Shown here one piece after another: positions 27,061-36,660 of a stretch of 64,000 bases of DNA. The position numbers and the translations under genes are program-made. Each line of letters begins with the position of its first letter. Within the stretch, counting starts at the first letter, position 1. The notes beneath the pieces are model-generated. The model was not told where the DNA came from. It worked only from the letters and a program-made list of their open reading frames with translations, and did not search any database. The stretch is from Wolbachia endosymbiont (group B) of Protocalliphora azurea (GTDB lineage: Bacteria > Pseudomonadota > Alphaproteobacteria > Rickettsiales > Anaplasmataceae), in the NCBI RefSeq assembly GCF_947251865.1, contig NZ_OX366394.1, positions 1 through 64,000 on the forward strand, in the 5' to 3' direction.

Positions 27061-27948
27061 CTAATCCTGCATAGCTAGTTGATTTTCCCATCCAAGAATC
27101 ATTTTATTAGCTTGCCTCAATGTTTCAATAGAAGGCAAATCTTCTGTGCTGAGTGGTAGGCGGACAGTTTTGTGTTCTATGAGCCCAATGTCATGCAAAA
27201 GTGCTTTAGTAGGTATTGGATTGCTGGCAGTAAATAGAGCTTTGCAAGCTTGTTGCCAACTGTCTGCTTGAGGGTTCTTGCCGCTCATGCATTGCTTAAC
27301 ATATTCATGTACTACACTTGGCCAAACATTGGCAGCAACAGAAACCAGACCAGCCGCACCCTTAGCAGCCATATCAAATATCATATTATCGTCCCCACAA
27401 AACACCTCAATATTTGGTGCAACTTTCTTATACTGAGTTAAAGTATCAACGGTGCCACTTGAATCTTTGATAGCCCAAAATTTTTCGTGGCTGGATAAGT
27501 TGCGTACAGTTTCAGCGTGAAGACTCACTCCTGCTCTTGATGGAATATTGTAAAGCATGGCTGGCACATGTGCTTTTTCAAGCAGCTTTTCAAACCATAA
27601 AGTTTGCCCCATGATTCCAGGCTTTGCATAAATGGGAGTTGTCATTAGATAGCCATGAATAGGCATACCCTTGCAAAAATCAAGCCATTCAAGAGTCTGA
27701 TATAGATTCACTCCTGGTACACCAATTATAATTTTCGTATTTAATTTTAGCTCACATACAAATTCAACTAATGTGCGCTTTTCAGAATCAGTAAGTGATA
27801 AGCTTTCACCTGTGCTACCTAGCAACACTACACCATTTTCAGCTTCAGCTTGCATTGTTAGTAAACGCTGCAAGCTTTGGTAATCTATACTATCTCCACT
27901 GCAATTAAAAGGAGTAACACAAGCAGTCCATAAAAATGTAGATTTCAA
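27061..27948 (-). CDS. dapA: 4-hydroxy-tetrahydrodipicolinate synthase
   Basis: Condenses pyruvate with aspartate semialdehyde, first step towards diaminopimelate and lysine. In Wolbachia this feeds a peptidoglycan-like precursor (compare amiD and mreB). 295 residues: VVLLGSTGESLSL, Y133 in AMLYNIPSRAGV and the Schiff-base lysine K161 in FWAIKDSSGT. Nine bp separate it from ssb upstream, so they may be co-transcribed. Confidence 0.95.
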   Translation of the reverse strand: MKSTFLWTACVTPFNCSGDSIDYQSLQRLLTMQAEAENGVVLLGSTGESLSLTDSEKRTLVEFVCELKLNTKIIIGVPGVNLYQTLEWLDFCKGMPIHGYLMTTPIYAKPGIMGQTLWFEKLLEKAHVPAMLYNIPSRAGVSLHAETVRNLSSHEKFWAIKDSSGTVDTLTQYKKVAPNIEVFCGDDNMIFDMAAKGAAGLVSVAANVWPSVVHEYVKQCMSGKNPQADSWQQACKALFTASNPIPTKALLHDIGLIEHKTVRLPLSTEDLPSIETLRQANKMILGWENQLAMQD

Positions 27949-27957
27949 TTGAAGTTA

Positions 27958-28440
27958 TTAAAATGGTATTTCATCATCGATTAGTTCGTCTTTTATATCG
28001 TTGTCAAAACTTCCGTGTTTATCTTTTTGTTCTGTTTCATTTTGTTTGTATTCACTTGGCTTGTAATCAGAGTTTGACATACTGTTTCGTGAATCTAAAA
28101 GGGTAAGGGCACTATTAAAGTTATATAGCACCACCTCTGTCGTATACCTTTCACTACCATTTTGGTCAGTCCATTTTCTAGTTCTCAGAGAACCTTCAAC
28201 GTAAACTTTACTACCTTTCCGTGCAAAGTCTTTAACAATTTTTACTAGTCCTTCACTAAAAATTACAATATTATGCCATTCTGTCTTTTCAGAGCGCGTA
28301 CCAGAAAATTTGTCAGTCCAACTTTCAGATGTGGCTATCGAAAAACTTGCCATCTCTTTTCCATTTTGTGTAGTCCTAATTTCAGGATCTTTTCCTAAAT
28401 TACCAACTAATATGACTTTATTTATAGTACCACTAGACAT
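27958..28440 (-). CDS. ssb: Single-stranded DNA-binding protein
   Basis: 160 residues: OB fold at 1-110 ([43 protein letters not shown]), a hydrophilic spacer rich in Lys/Glu/Asn, and the acidic partner-binding tip DDEIPF. Binds ssDNA as a tetramer in replication and repair. Start ATG, gene order ssb-dapA on the minus strand. Confidence 0.96.
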   Translation of the reverse strand: MSSGTINKVILVGNLGKDPEIRTTQNGKEMASFSIATSESWTDKFSGTRSEKTEWHNIVIFSEGLVKIVKDFARKGSKVYVEGSLRTRKWTDQNGSERYTTEVVLYNFNSALTLLDSRNSMSNSDYKPSEYKQNETEQKDKHGSFDNDIKDELIDDEIPF

Positions 28441-28509
28441 AATTATGCTTTAAAATAAATCTCTTTATTATCTTATGTGAGAGTATTATTGTCAAATTTA
28501 ATTAAAAAC

Positions 28510-28582
28510 GCGCTTGGAGGGATTCGAACCCACGACCTTTGCCTCCGGAGGGCAACGCTCTATCCAACTGAGCTACAAGCGC
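28510..28582 (-). tRNA. tRNA-Arg (anticodon CCG)
   Basis: 73-nt cloverleaf on the minus strand: acceptor GCGCTTG/CAAGCGC, D arm AGCTCAGTTGGATAGAGC, anticodon stem TTGCC/GGCAA with loop CTCCGGA, T arm GGGTTCGAATCCC. No encoded CCA. Confidence 0.95.
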
Positions 28583-28594
28583 AGATGTATTAGA

Positions 28595-29383
28595 TTATTT
28601 AATAGATAAACTATCTAAATCAAATTTTTGTTCTGGATAAAGCGTAAACATAATACCTCCATGTCCAAAATGTACATTTTTAGAATTGCTTATCCGTTCT
28701 TTTGTTATCTTTTGGTTTACAGCCCATGAAAAAGTTACATAATTTTCAGTTACTGAGTGCACTTTTAAATCCTTAGTATTTATAAACAACTTTCCATTTA
28801 CCCATATTTTCCATGTATCGGGGGAAAAGTATAAAATTGAATCTAAACTGACTACTTTACAATTGAAATTTTCTTCCTCTGTAACTCCTGAAGACTGTAA
28901 GTTAAACTTTTCCATCTCACTAACTATTCTATTAACCTGCTCTTCATCAAAAAAAATGCTTTTTATGCTACCATATTGCGATAAAGTACTCTCTGCTGCC
29001 TCTTTTATTATATCGTCTCGATCTATATAATAATTGTTGATAAAAAAACACTCCTTCGCACGCAAATTTGCTATATCAATGAAGTCATTTATTTCTTGAT
29101 TTCCAACTTTTAAAATACTTTTTAAGTACTTCTTTTCTATAATCATTCCATCATTAGAATGATGACAGACCATTTCATCATTGCCTTGTCTTTCTATATA
29201 TACACATAAATTTTCACTATTTAACCCTAATATTTTATGCTCAATAAAATCTTCATTACTAATATGCTGTTGGCAAGAATATTTTTTACAAATCCCTATA
29301 TTTTCTACAAGATCTTCGCAATTGCAATATGCACTAACATTAAAAAACAGCAGCGTAAAAATAAAAAACAACTTTATATTCAT
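28595..29383 (-). CDS. Secreted protein, third gene of the secretion/pilus-like operon
   Basis: 262 residues with a clear signal peptide (MNIKLFFIFTLLFFNVSAYC), so periplasmic. The C-terminal domain reads LYFSPDTWKIWVNGKLF and later GGIMFTLYPEQKFDLDS. I recognise this pattern from periplasmic components of type II secretion/type IV pilus systems (GspB/GspC/PilP-like), but only loosely. Its ATG overlaps the stop of the preceding gene by 4 bp. Context of a bitopic actin-like protein and a PilO-like protein supports an inner-membrane platform role. The assignment is inference. Confidence 0.6.
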   Translation of the reverse strand: MNIKLFFIFTLLFFNVSAYCNCEDLVENIGICKKYSCQQHISNEDFIEHKILGLNSENLCVYIERQGNDEMVCHHSNDGMIIEKKYLKSILKVGNQEINDFIDIANLRAKECFFINNYYIDRDDIIKEAAESTLSQYGSIKSIFFDEEQVNRIVSEMEKFNLQSSGVTEEENFNCKVVSLDSILYFSPDTWKIWVNGKLFINTKDLKVHSVTENYVTFSWAVNQKITKERISNSKNVHFGHGGIMFTLYPEQKFDLDSLSIK

Positions 29384-29991
29384 CTACTTAATATGGTATA
29401 CCAATCAAAAACTATACTAGCTCTCACTATCTCTATCATATTACCACTTAAAATCTGGTTTATAACTTTAGCATCTATATTTCTCTGCTTATTCAAGGTA
29501 AGAGATCTGATCATAACATAACCAGGAAGATTTGGAATAGACTGTAGAAATAAAAAAATATGCTTATCGCTAATTGAGCTTAAACTTAGAACCACTTCAC
29601 TTCTTATTACTTTTGTATGTTCACTTTTATTGTGGAGTTCAGCTTCTTCAGGTATAGAAATTGATATTTCAGGTTCTAACATGTAGTGTTTTTTATATAG
29701 CTTGTTAAGCTCAAAATTTAAATTTGTAATGTATCTGCTACTATGTAAGTTTGAAGAAGAAATTCTTTTCCATAAATCTAGGTTTTTATTTAGAACGACT
29801 TCTTTCTTTTGAATTTCAATGATCTGTAAATTAATAGAGCGTATTTCCTCAGCTGCAGTTTGATTTTTATTATAAACCTTTTTGTTATAGATAATAAAAC
29901 ACGTTGATAACCCTATTAATACAATAGATAACAATAAGTAATATATGCACTGAATTGTAGCTTTTCTTTTTAGTTGAGAGATAGTCATCAA
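29380..29991 (-). CDS. PilO/GspM-like single-pass membrane protein
   Basis: 203 residues: short cytosolic N-terminus (MMTISQLKRKATIQC), one membrane helix (YYLLLSIVLIGLSTCFII), a coiled-coil-like segment (EEIRSINLQIIEIQKKEV) and a C-terminal alpha/beta region (VIRSEVVLSLSSISDKHIF, LFLQSIPNLPGYVMIRSL), which is the PilO/GspM architecture. It lies 1 bp after the GspL-like gene and overlaps the next gene by 4 bp. Sequence similarity cannot be tested here, so the call rests on architecture and order. Confidence 0.6.
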   Translation of the reverse strand: MMTISQLKRKATIQCIYYLLLSIVLIGLSTCFIIYNKKVYNKNQTAAEEIRSINLQIIEIQKKEVVLNKNLDLWKRISSSNLHSSRYITNLNFELNKLYKKHYMLEPEISISIPEEAELHNKSEHTKVIRSEVVLSLSSISDKHIFLFLQSIPNLPGYVMIRSLTLNKQRNIDAKVINQILSGNMIEIVRASIVFDWYTILSR

Positions 29992-29992
29992 T

Positions 29993-31409
29993 CTACATTG
30001 CCTCTCCTATTTCAACATCAATAGATAGATTTTTCTCTTTAGTAGTAGGTAAGCTAGAGATACTAATATCATGAGTACGGAAATTATCGTTTAAATTTTT
30101 CTGTAGTTTCTCGTATTGATAAGAAATGTCTTTACCAGATTGAAAATTAAACCTTAAAGTTGTGGTAATATAACTTTTTGCCTCATTATAATTCCACTCA
30201 AACGATTGAAGCTCTACACCTGGTACTTTTAACTTTTCTGCATACTTAATTTGTGTAAGGGGAGAGTACTCTATTTTTGATAAAATATTATTTATATTAA
30301 TAAAATCGTAAACTTCATCTATCTTTTTTACATTATAGATTTGGCTAAGTTTTATTAGTTTGTTATTTAAAGCACTCCGCGTTGCAGATAAATTATCAGC
30401 AACATTAAAATTTGAATACAAATTTTGCAAACAAAAGGCGTTAATTACAACTAAAACCAAGAGTAGGTATAGAAAAATTTGAGGAGAATTTAAATAAAGA
30501 TAATTAAATAGATAAAATTCTTTAGTTTCTTTTGTGTTAAAAATATTTATTGGCTTATTCTTAAAGCTGTGAAACAAAATTGTAGTATCACAAAAGCTAT
30601 CTTTTTCGCTTATAGCTAATTCTGCCCCCAATAGTTTACCCAGCTCATATGGAGTCAATATGTTCACACTATTCTCTGAAAAATTTATAACTGATAAACT
30701 AGATTTAATAGCTTCTGATACTATAATGCAGAGGTCGACAGGGTCATTTTTTTCAAATCCAAACTTAGTTAAAGATTGAATTGTATTTTTCACTTCCTGA
30801 TATATTTCACCAGCAATGATTCCTGGTAAATTATCATTAGTAAATGGTATTAAACGTGTAAATATCATTTTGTTCTCTTTAAGAACCACTTGTCTATAGC
30901 CACCTGTTTTAGTTGCAGCAACTATAATTTTCCAGTTACTAGGATCTTTGTGTAGAATCTTTTTTGCTATACTGACTAGTTCTATAGGAAACATTAATAT
31001 TCCTTTAAAGTTAGAGCCTATTTCAACAAACACGTCCAACCAATATTCTATTAAATGATTTGCTTTTGATGAAACAAATAGATACCACCAGTTTTGATTA
31101 AATTTATTCGGCTTTTCGACCAAGAGAATAGAATTTATATCGTTATTATGAGCAAAATGCTCTACTTTTGTTTTTGCTGATAGATAAGCACTAATCCTAT
31201 TTACTCTTGGGATAGACTGTAGCAAATAGTTCTGATCAGTGTGATTGAGAACCAGATATAAGGGTGCTTTTTTATCTGATGAGAGACATGAAATTAAGTC
31301 AGAAACAACTTTATTATTTTTGTCCTTAGCAAAATATCTTTTATTTAAAGTATCATTTTTAAAATATAGTAACATTGTGCCTTCTTTTCCTATAGAAAGC
31401 ATAAACTTA
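29993..31409 (-). pseudogene. GspL/PilM-PilN-like bitopic protein, main part, split by IS copy 2
   Basis: Encodes 471 residues from KFMLSIGKEGTMLLYFKND onward. The cytosolic part resembles the actin-like PilM/GspL fold (GGYRQVVLKENKMIFTRLIP and PGIIAGEIYQEVKNTIQSL). Then comes a membrane helix (PQIFLYLLLVLVVINAFCL), a helical linker and a periplasmic ferredoxin-like end, so the layout is PilM fused to PilN, as in GspL. The start codon lies beyond the IS at 32556; restored length 486. At present translation could only begin at an IS-internal ATG (31510), adding 34 hydrophobic residues. Confidence 0.7.
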
Positions 31410-31424
31410 TACCAAATTCCATTA

Positions 31425-31910
31425 CTAATCGAACAAATAAGAAACATTACAAACTCGTTTAATAGTAGTGCTGGAAATACTGACAATAAAATTACACAGA
31501 ACATCTGCAAGTAAGCCTATGGTATCGTAGACTCTGTTACGTAAAGTATTGTATTTGATATATTGCCACAACCTCTCAACAGGATTCAGTTCCGGTGAAT
31601 AAGGAGGCAAGTATATAATGGTAATGTTTTCCTGAAATTTCAAACTTTTTGATCTATGCCAACTTGCACAATCCATTACAAGAAAGGCTTTTTTCGTGCC
31701 TAAATCTTTCGACATCTGCTCCAGAAATATATTCATACAATCAGTGTTTACATATGGAGCAAGTAGGCTGATTTTCTTACCACTTCTTGGATTTACCGCA
31801 CTGTAGATATAGAAATTTTGTCTACCAATTTTCATTTTAACCTGCGTTCTGACCCCTTTTTTAAACCATCCGTGTCCGATTTTTGAATGAGTTCCAAATC
31901 GTGATTCATC
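31425..31910 (-). CDS. IS630 transposase ORF B, copy 2
   Basis: Catalytic half with DESRFG, LVMDCASWH and NPVERLWQ, identical to copy 1. Needs the same +1 shift from ORF A. Confidence 0.9.
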   Translation of the reverse strand, partial: DESRFGTHSKIGHGWFKKGVRTQVKMKIGRQNFYIYSAVNPRSGKKISLLAPYVNTDCMNIFLEQMSKDLGTKKAFLVMDCASWHRSKSLKFQENITIIYLPPYSPELNPVERLWQYIKYNTLRNRVYDTIGLLADVLCNFIVSISSTTIKRVCNVSYLFD

Positions 31911-32427
31911 AAAAAAACACCTCTTTTTCAGGGTGGGAATTGACTATTTTATTGAAGTATTTTTTAAACTCTTCTTGCTTGTTTTTATCTTGTTTATGGT
32001 GCATTGGCCTCGGTGTTATATAAGAAAATTTCATCCTTTGTATCTCACGGTGCACTGTTGATTTGCTAATGTTTAGGCCAAATTCCTCTGAGATTTTTAT
32101 CTGCACTTCCTTAATAGTAATATTTGGATTTCTTTCTACCCATATTTCAATTTGCTCACGTTGATTTTTCTTTAATTTGCTTTTTCTTCGCCGCTGAGAC
32201 GGGGCAAATAATCTTTCTACTCTACCAAATTTTAGATGCTTTATCCATTCAGTCAAAGCAGTCCTTGAAATTTTACATATTCTTGCCACAGCGCTTATAC
32301 TACTTTCTTTTCCTGCTATCACCGCTTGTAACTTTTTTGAAACATATGCGTTATTTCTGACCTTTTTTAACATTTCTTTCGCCAAATTTACAACTTTTTC
32401 GTCTAATAGTTTTGACCTTAATGCCAT
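31909..32427 (-). CDS. IS630 transposase ORF A, copy 2
   Basis: 172 residues, identical to the copy 1 protein. Ends in TGA at the same seven-T tract (31911-31917 on the plus strand as A). Confidence 0.9.
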   Translation of the reverse strand: MALRSKLLDEKVVNLAKEMLKKVRNNAYVSKKLQAVIAGKESSISAVARICKISRTALTEWIKHLKFGRVERLFAPSQRRRKSKLKKNQREQIEIWVERNPNITIKEVQIKISEEFGLNISKSTVHREIQRMKFSYITPRPMHHKQDKNKQEEFKKYFNKIVNSHPEKEVFF

Positions 32428-32509
32428 TTATACCTCTCTATTTTATCTACTTTATTATCACTTCTTTCCCATTATTGTCTATCTGTTCTTTGCATAGTGG
32501 GAATTGGTA

Positions 32510-32556
32510 TTACTTTTGGGTTTTGACCCAAACATATTAACAAAGTGTATACTCAT
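32510..32556 (-). pseudogene. GspL-like gene, first 15 codons
   Basis: ATG at 32556 (minus) reads MSIHFVNMFGSKPKS and meets the IS. Joining AG-TAA-G across the IS gives SKPKSKFMLSIGKEG, a continuous frame with the main part. The second Met (NMFGSKPK) is an alternative start. Confidence 0.65.
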
Positions 32557-32805
32557 CTAGAATTAAAAAGGTAATTTATTGAAATTCATTAAACATTAGA
32601 TGACAATATTACTTATATTATAAGTTTTTGATAAAATTAGTAGCAATATTAACCCTTTTGTATGATGAAGGTTTTTTATATTTGTGCTAGACACAACTTA
32701 ACCTGACAAACGAGGATTAATTATATCTCAGCTTGATATTTTATTCTCCAACAGACTGAAAATTGAATTAAGCTAAAGACTTGATTTGACGCACGTTGTT
32801 GCACA

Positions 32806-33732
32806 TTACCATTTAGTATACTTGAACTGAACATTTTCAGTGAATCCATCTGGCATGACTGAAACTTTTGTATTCATATTTATTTTTAAGTAATTTACTA
32901 GCTCATCAACTAATATATCAGGAGCAGAAGCACCTGCAGTAATTCCTATTTTTTCTGCGCCCTGCAACCAATTTTTGTTCATACATTTATAATTATCAAT
33001 CAAATAGGCTCTTTTTCCTGTGGAAATGCACAGGTCTAATAAACGGTTTGAATTTGAACTGTTTTTGCTTCCTACAATTAACACTACGTCTGTAATTTTA
33101 GCCAATTTTTTAACAGCGTTCTGCCTATTTTGTGTTGCATAGCATATATCTTTTAAGTCGGGGCCTGTAATGCTTGGAAATCTGAGCTTCAGTGTAGCAA
33201 TAATTTCTTTGGTATCGTCAATACTTAACGTGGTTTGTGTTACATAAGATAAATTATCTGGATCTTTGATTTGTAAATTGTATACGTCTTGCATAGTTTG
33301 CACTAGAGATATAGGATTACTTACTCTTCCTATAATTCCTTTAACTTCTGGATGATTTTCATGTCCAATTAGAATTAATTCTTTACCACTATCCTCATAC
33401 CTTTTTGCCTCTTTATGTACTTTGCTAACTAATGGACATGTTGCATCAATCACTTGAACACCCTTTCTTTTTGCCTCATCCTCTATACTTTTCGACACTC
33501 CATGTGCGCTAAAGATCAATATTCCTCTATTGTCTTTAATGTCTTCTATGCTGCTTACAAAAACCACTCCTTGTTTCTTGAAGTCCTCTACTATATACTT
33601 ATTATGAACAATTTCGTGTAGTACATAAACTTGGCGTTCATTTTTGTATTTCTCTAAAGTGATTGCTAATATGTCTACAGCTCTTTTAACACCTGCACAG
33701 AAACCGCGTGGTTCAGCTAAGATAATCTCCAT
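32806..33732 (-). CDS. ispH: 4-hydroxy-3-methylbut-2-enyl diphosphate reductase
   Basis: Last step of the MEP isoprenoid pathway, making IPP and DMAPP with a [4Fe-4S] cluster. 308 residues. Cluster cysteines are in [24 protein letters not shown] and [10 protein letters not shown]. Also HEIVHN and the catalytic Glu region YVTQTTLS. The 249-bp gap upstream of the split gene (32557-32805) follows its 3' end. Confidence 0.96.
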   Translation of the reverse strand: MEIILAEPRGFCAGVKRAVDILAITLEKYKNERQVYVLHEIVHNKYIVEDFKKQGVVFVSSIEDIKDNRGILIFSAHGVSKSIEDEAKRKGVQVIDATCPLVSKVHKEAKRYEDSGKELILIGHENHPEVKGIIGRVSNPISLVQTMQDVYNLQIKDPDNLSYVTQTTLSIDDTKEIIATLKLRFPSITGPDLKDICYATQNRQNAVKKLAKITDVVLIVGSKNSSNSNRLLDLCISTGKRAYLIDNYKCMNKNWLQGAEKIGITAGASAPDILVDELVNYLKINMNTKVSVMPDGFTENVQFKYTKW

Positions 33733-33790
33733 TTTTTAAGTAAGTATGTAAACATTGCTAAAAAGCAAGCTCCGCTCACTATGTTTCATA

Positions 33791-34099
33791 TCATGACTGC
33801 TTTACTATAATTTCAAATTTATCATTACCAAGACTCTTGTTAATATACCAGGAACCGTCATCTTTAATTACAAATTCAGGACCCTTGAGGTCTCTTGTTA
33901 TTGTCCTTCCATCTTGGCCATCCATGGCAATATGGATATTGAATGTAACGATGTCTAGATTTATTATAGCTTTTTTCCCACTGTATGAATTTAGACTAAA
34001 CTTGCCCAACATGACATCATTAATACTCACTTCTCCTGCATAAGTATCACACTGACCATCTACACAACACTCACTTTCAATATAAAAAAGGTCTGACAT
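33791..34099 (-). CDS. Hypothetical 102-residue protein
   Basis: Not recognised. Beta-rich composition, with Cys clustered near the start (ESECCVDGQCDTY) and aromatic, polar strands after (GSWYINKSLGNDKFEIIV). No signal peptide or membrane segment. Isolated between elbB and ispH on the same strand, with more than 50 bp on each side. Confidence 0.55.
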   Translation of the reverse strand: MSDLFYIESECCVDGQCDTYAGEVSINDVMLGKFSLNSYSGKKAIINLDIVTFNIHIAMDGQDGRTITRDLKGPEFVIKDDGSWYINKSLGNDKFEIIVKQS

Positions 34100-34228
34100 A
34101 TTTACATCTATAAAAAAAAGAACTAAACTTACATACTAAATATAGCTTATCATTAATAAGCAATTACAGATTACTTTGGCTACAACAATAATGCAACTGA
34201 CATAATTAATTGTATAAGAAACTACACT

Positions 34229-34975
34229 TTAGAGAAATGGTTGTTTGGTTTTTTTATTAATTTTTTTCACCATACTGTCAATCATGTGTTTTATTCCTTG
34301 ATATACAGAGTGTGTACTTTCATCACTACGCATATAAGCAGAGCAGGAAAATATATTATGCTTTTCGTCTTCTATTGATAGCTTTGTATCGCATGTTATA
34401 TGTTCGCCGCCGAGCTTCTCTATCAACTGGTCTTTGTCGTCTCCTATAGTTACCTTAATCTTACTTTCTTCTTTACCTATTTTGCTACTTAAAATTAAAA
34501 CAATAATGGCTGGAGATATACATATAGTTCCTATTGGCTTTTTTGCAACAAAGAACTCTGAGACTAATCTTTCAAACTCAGGCATTACTGTTTTATTTTC
34601 AGCTAAGTCAGATAAATTTTTCGCAACTCCATATCCACCAGGTACGACTAGCATGTCAAAATTTTCAGCTTTAGCTTCTCTTAAATCATTTATCTCACCT
34701 CTTGCAATTCTTGCTGCTTCTACAAGTACATTCCTTTTTTCTTTTACTGCTTCTTTTGTTTTGTGATTCATAACTTGTGTGATATCAACATCAGGAGCAA
34801 AGCACGTGACTTCAACTTCCTGCTGATCAAGCACAAGCAAACTTAAAACTGCTTCTCTCACCTCTGTGCCGTCGAGATGGCCGCATCCTGATAAAACCAC
34901 AGCGGCTCTTAATTTTTTCTCACCCATAAAATACCTTGATTTCATATAATCTAGGTATTGTAATACAAATTCCAT
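34229..34975 (-). CDS. elbB: ElbB/ES1-family DJ-1 superfamily protein
   Basis: 248 residues, beginning RAAVVLSGCGHLDGTEVREAV, the ElbB signature, with VVPGGYGVAKNLSDLA and the nucleophile-elbow Cys in IGTICISPAII. Class I glutamine-amidotransferase-like fold. E. coli ElbB has weak glyoxalase activity, and links to isoprenoid synthesis were proposed. The neighbouring ispH is on the same strand, but a gene lies between them. Start ATG at 34975, divergent from the next gene. Confidence 0.87.
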   Translation of the reverse strand: MEFVLQYLDYMKSRYFMGEKKLRAAVVLSGCGHLDGTEVREAVLSLLVLDQQEVEVTCFAPDVDITQVMNHKTKEAVKEKRNVLVEAARIARGEINDLREAKAENFDMLVVPGGYGVAKNLSDLAENKTVMPEFERLVSEFFVAKKPIGTICISPAIIVLILSSKIGKEESKIKVTIGDDKDQLIEKLGGEHITCDTKLSIEDEKHNIFSCSAYMRSDESTHSVYQGIKHMIDSMVKKINKKTKQPFL

Positions 34976-35067
34976 ATTTGGAAAGGAGTAATTATTTTAT
35001 GTCAATTATAATATAATTAATAATTAGTATGTATAATTAGGCATATCTATAGTTGATGGAGTTGAAT

Positions 35068-36111
35068 ATGGCACCTACAAACAGTACGTTTTTTGACACT
35101 GACTACCCAGAACTAAGAAAAGCTATTTCAGATATAATAGAAAGCATTGCACAATCTCCACAGGAAGAAAAAGGAAAGTTGTTTGGGGCCCTATCAGAAC
35201 AAGTTAGAGGGATGAACCTCAAAGATTTAGGTTTAGCGATTAATGACCAAGGCTTGCAAAAGGAGGTAAATAAAGAATTATTTATAAAATTCATTGAAGA
35301 AGCGCTTAAAAATTTAGAACCTGAAGAGATCAAGCCAGAAATGATAGAGAAAGTATTACAATCCGTTGAGCGTGAAGCAATAAGTAATGTTATAAATAAT
35401 AATAAAGGTCCGCTGGACAATCTAGTCAATTATTTTAAATCAGCATCTACAAATGAAAAAATTGGAATGGCTTCTGCTGTAATGGTATTAGGAGCAGCAT
35501 TTTCTCCGCTTATTGTGCTTGCCACATTAATAGCGCTTGTGGCTATTGGAGCACGTTATGTAGGAATAGGTATAGGAAAAGCAGGGGAAAAAATAAAAGA
35601 AGGTGCGATTGATTCAGGAAAAGCAGTGAAAAGTCTTGTGAAAGATGTGATCGATAAATTGCCTACGTTTCAAGCAAGGAAGAATAACTTTAGTAGATTA
35701 GAAATAAACACGAATGAATCTCTTAATAATGTTACTTCAAAAGGTCAAAAAGACGATAAAAACAAAGAATATATTAAAGATTTTTCTGATAATATAGCAA
35801 TATTAAACATGCTTCAAGATCAAAAGAAGCGATCTGCTATACAAGAGTTAGTAGAGAATGGAACCATCAAAAATTTTTCAAAAGATGATATGACCAAACT
35901 TCTGAAAAAGGGCTTAAGTACTCATGAGGAAGATATGCAGAAATTGCCAAATTTGATGAAAGATTTTCTACCTGCAATTATGGCAAGTGGTAATAATGAA
36001 ATAGAGAAAGTGGAAGAAATAGTTAATAAGAAAGTTGAAGAAATGAAGCCATATTCTCAAGTAGAGAATGTCAGTTTGAAGCAAGGGAAAGAAGGGAAAG
36101 GAAAGGGGTGA
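35068..36111 (+). CDS. Hypothetical membrane-associated protein
   Basis: 347 residues from ATG 35068, chosen because GGAG lies 8 bases upstream; ATG 35056 is also possible. Layout: an acidic helical N-terminal domain (about 1-125), a hydrophobic Ala/Gly/Val-rich region at about 135-170 that would span the membrane once or twice (MASAVMVLGAAFSPLIVLAT), then a long charged helical tail ending in KQGKEGKGKG. No family recognised. Resembles many Wolbachia-specific membrane proteins that are candidate host-interaction factors, but there is no direct evidence. Confidence 0.65.
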   Translation: MAPTNSTFFDTDYPELRKAISDIIESIAQSPQEEKGKLFGALSEQVRGMNLKDLGLAINDQGLQKEVNKELFIKFIEEALKNLEPEEIKPEMIEKVLQSVEREAISNVINNNKGPLDNLVNYFKSASTNEKIGMASAVMVLGAAFSPLIVLATLIALVAIGARYVGIGIGKAGEKIKEGAIDSGKAVKSLVKDVIDKLPTFQARKNNFSRLEINTNESLNNVTSKGQKDDKNKEYIKDFSDNIAILNMLQDQKKRSAIQELVENGTIKNFSKDDMTKLLKKGLSTHEEDMQKLPNLMKDFLPAIMASGNNEIEKVEEIVNKKVEEMKPYSQVENVSLKQGKEGKGKG

Positions 36112-36660
36112 ATTGATACATTTGAAGAGCGTTTTAATGTATCTGTCTATCTTATTTTGTCACCCTGCTAATCGGACACAAAAAATTACTTCCGCATATT
36201 TTCAATCTCATTATAATTACAAATAGAGATATTTTAAGAGCTCAAAATCTATCTTTAGTCTGCAGACTTTTTAATCAAACTTATTAAAAATGTATTCTTC
36301 AGTGTATATCTGTCGTATGTGCACTGCATTTTTTTCTAATCTTTTTTACAGGGGGATTTTATGTCCAGAATTCCAGATATTTGACCTTTACTTTAGCTAA
36401 TAAAAACCAACTGGTACCTGCGGTTTTTATAGCTACGTTTCTCAAACAAGTTTCAAATGAATAGATTTCTTGCATAACTGGAATTTAAAAGTTGATGTCA
36501 TTCTAGCGCGTGACACTAGAATCCAGTCCTTTTGTGCAAAAAACGTTGTAAAGTAACTTAGTTGGATCCCAGTGTCAGCTACTCTGATGACAAGACAGGT
36601 TTCAATATTTGCATGCATCTAAACAGATAAGCAATTACTATCAGAAAGAGGTAGACTATG
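36112..36660. other. 549-bp repeat-bearing intergenic region
   Basis: Convergent gap. The first 380 bp show nothing recognisable. From 36491 it holds a degenerate palindromic element (ATTCTAGCG...CACTAGAAT, 36500-36522) and then one arm of the 100-bp inverted repeat pair. Confidence 0.5.
36521..36620 (+). repeat. 100-bp inverted repeat, arm A
   Basis: Its reverse complement matches 39267-39366 with 4 mismatches in 100 by my reading. Contains the palindromic-element half GATCCCAGTGTCAGC and ends GCATGCATCT. Confidence 0.85.

Larger units (their letters stand above)
31410..32509 (-). mobile_element. IS630-family insertion sequence, copy 2 (1,100 bp)
   Basis: Same element as at 8396-9495, inverted. 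Ends TACCAAATTCCATTA and TAGTGGGAATTGGTA, flanked on both sides by TTA (TAA on the minus strand). It is inserted 15 codons into the GspL-like gene, same orientation as that gene. Confidence 0.93.
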
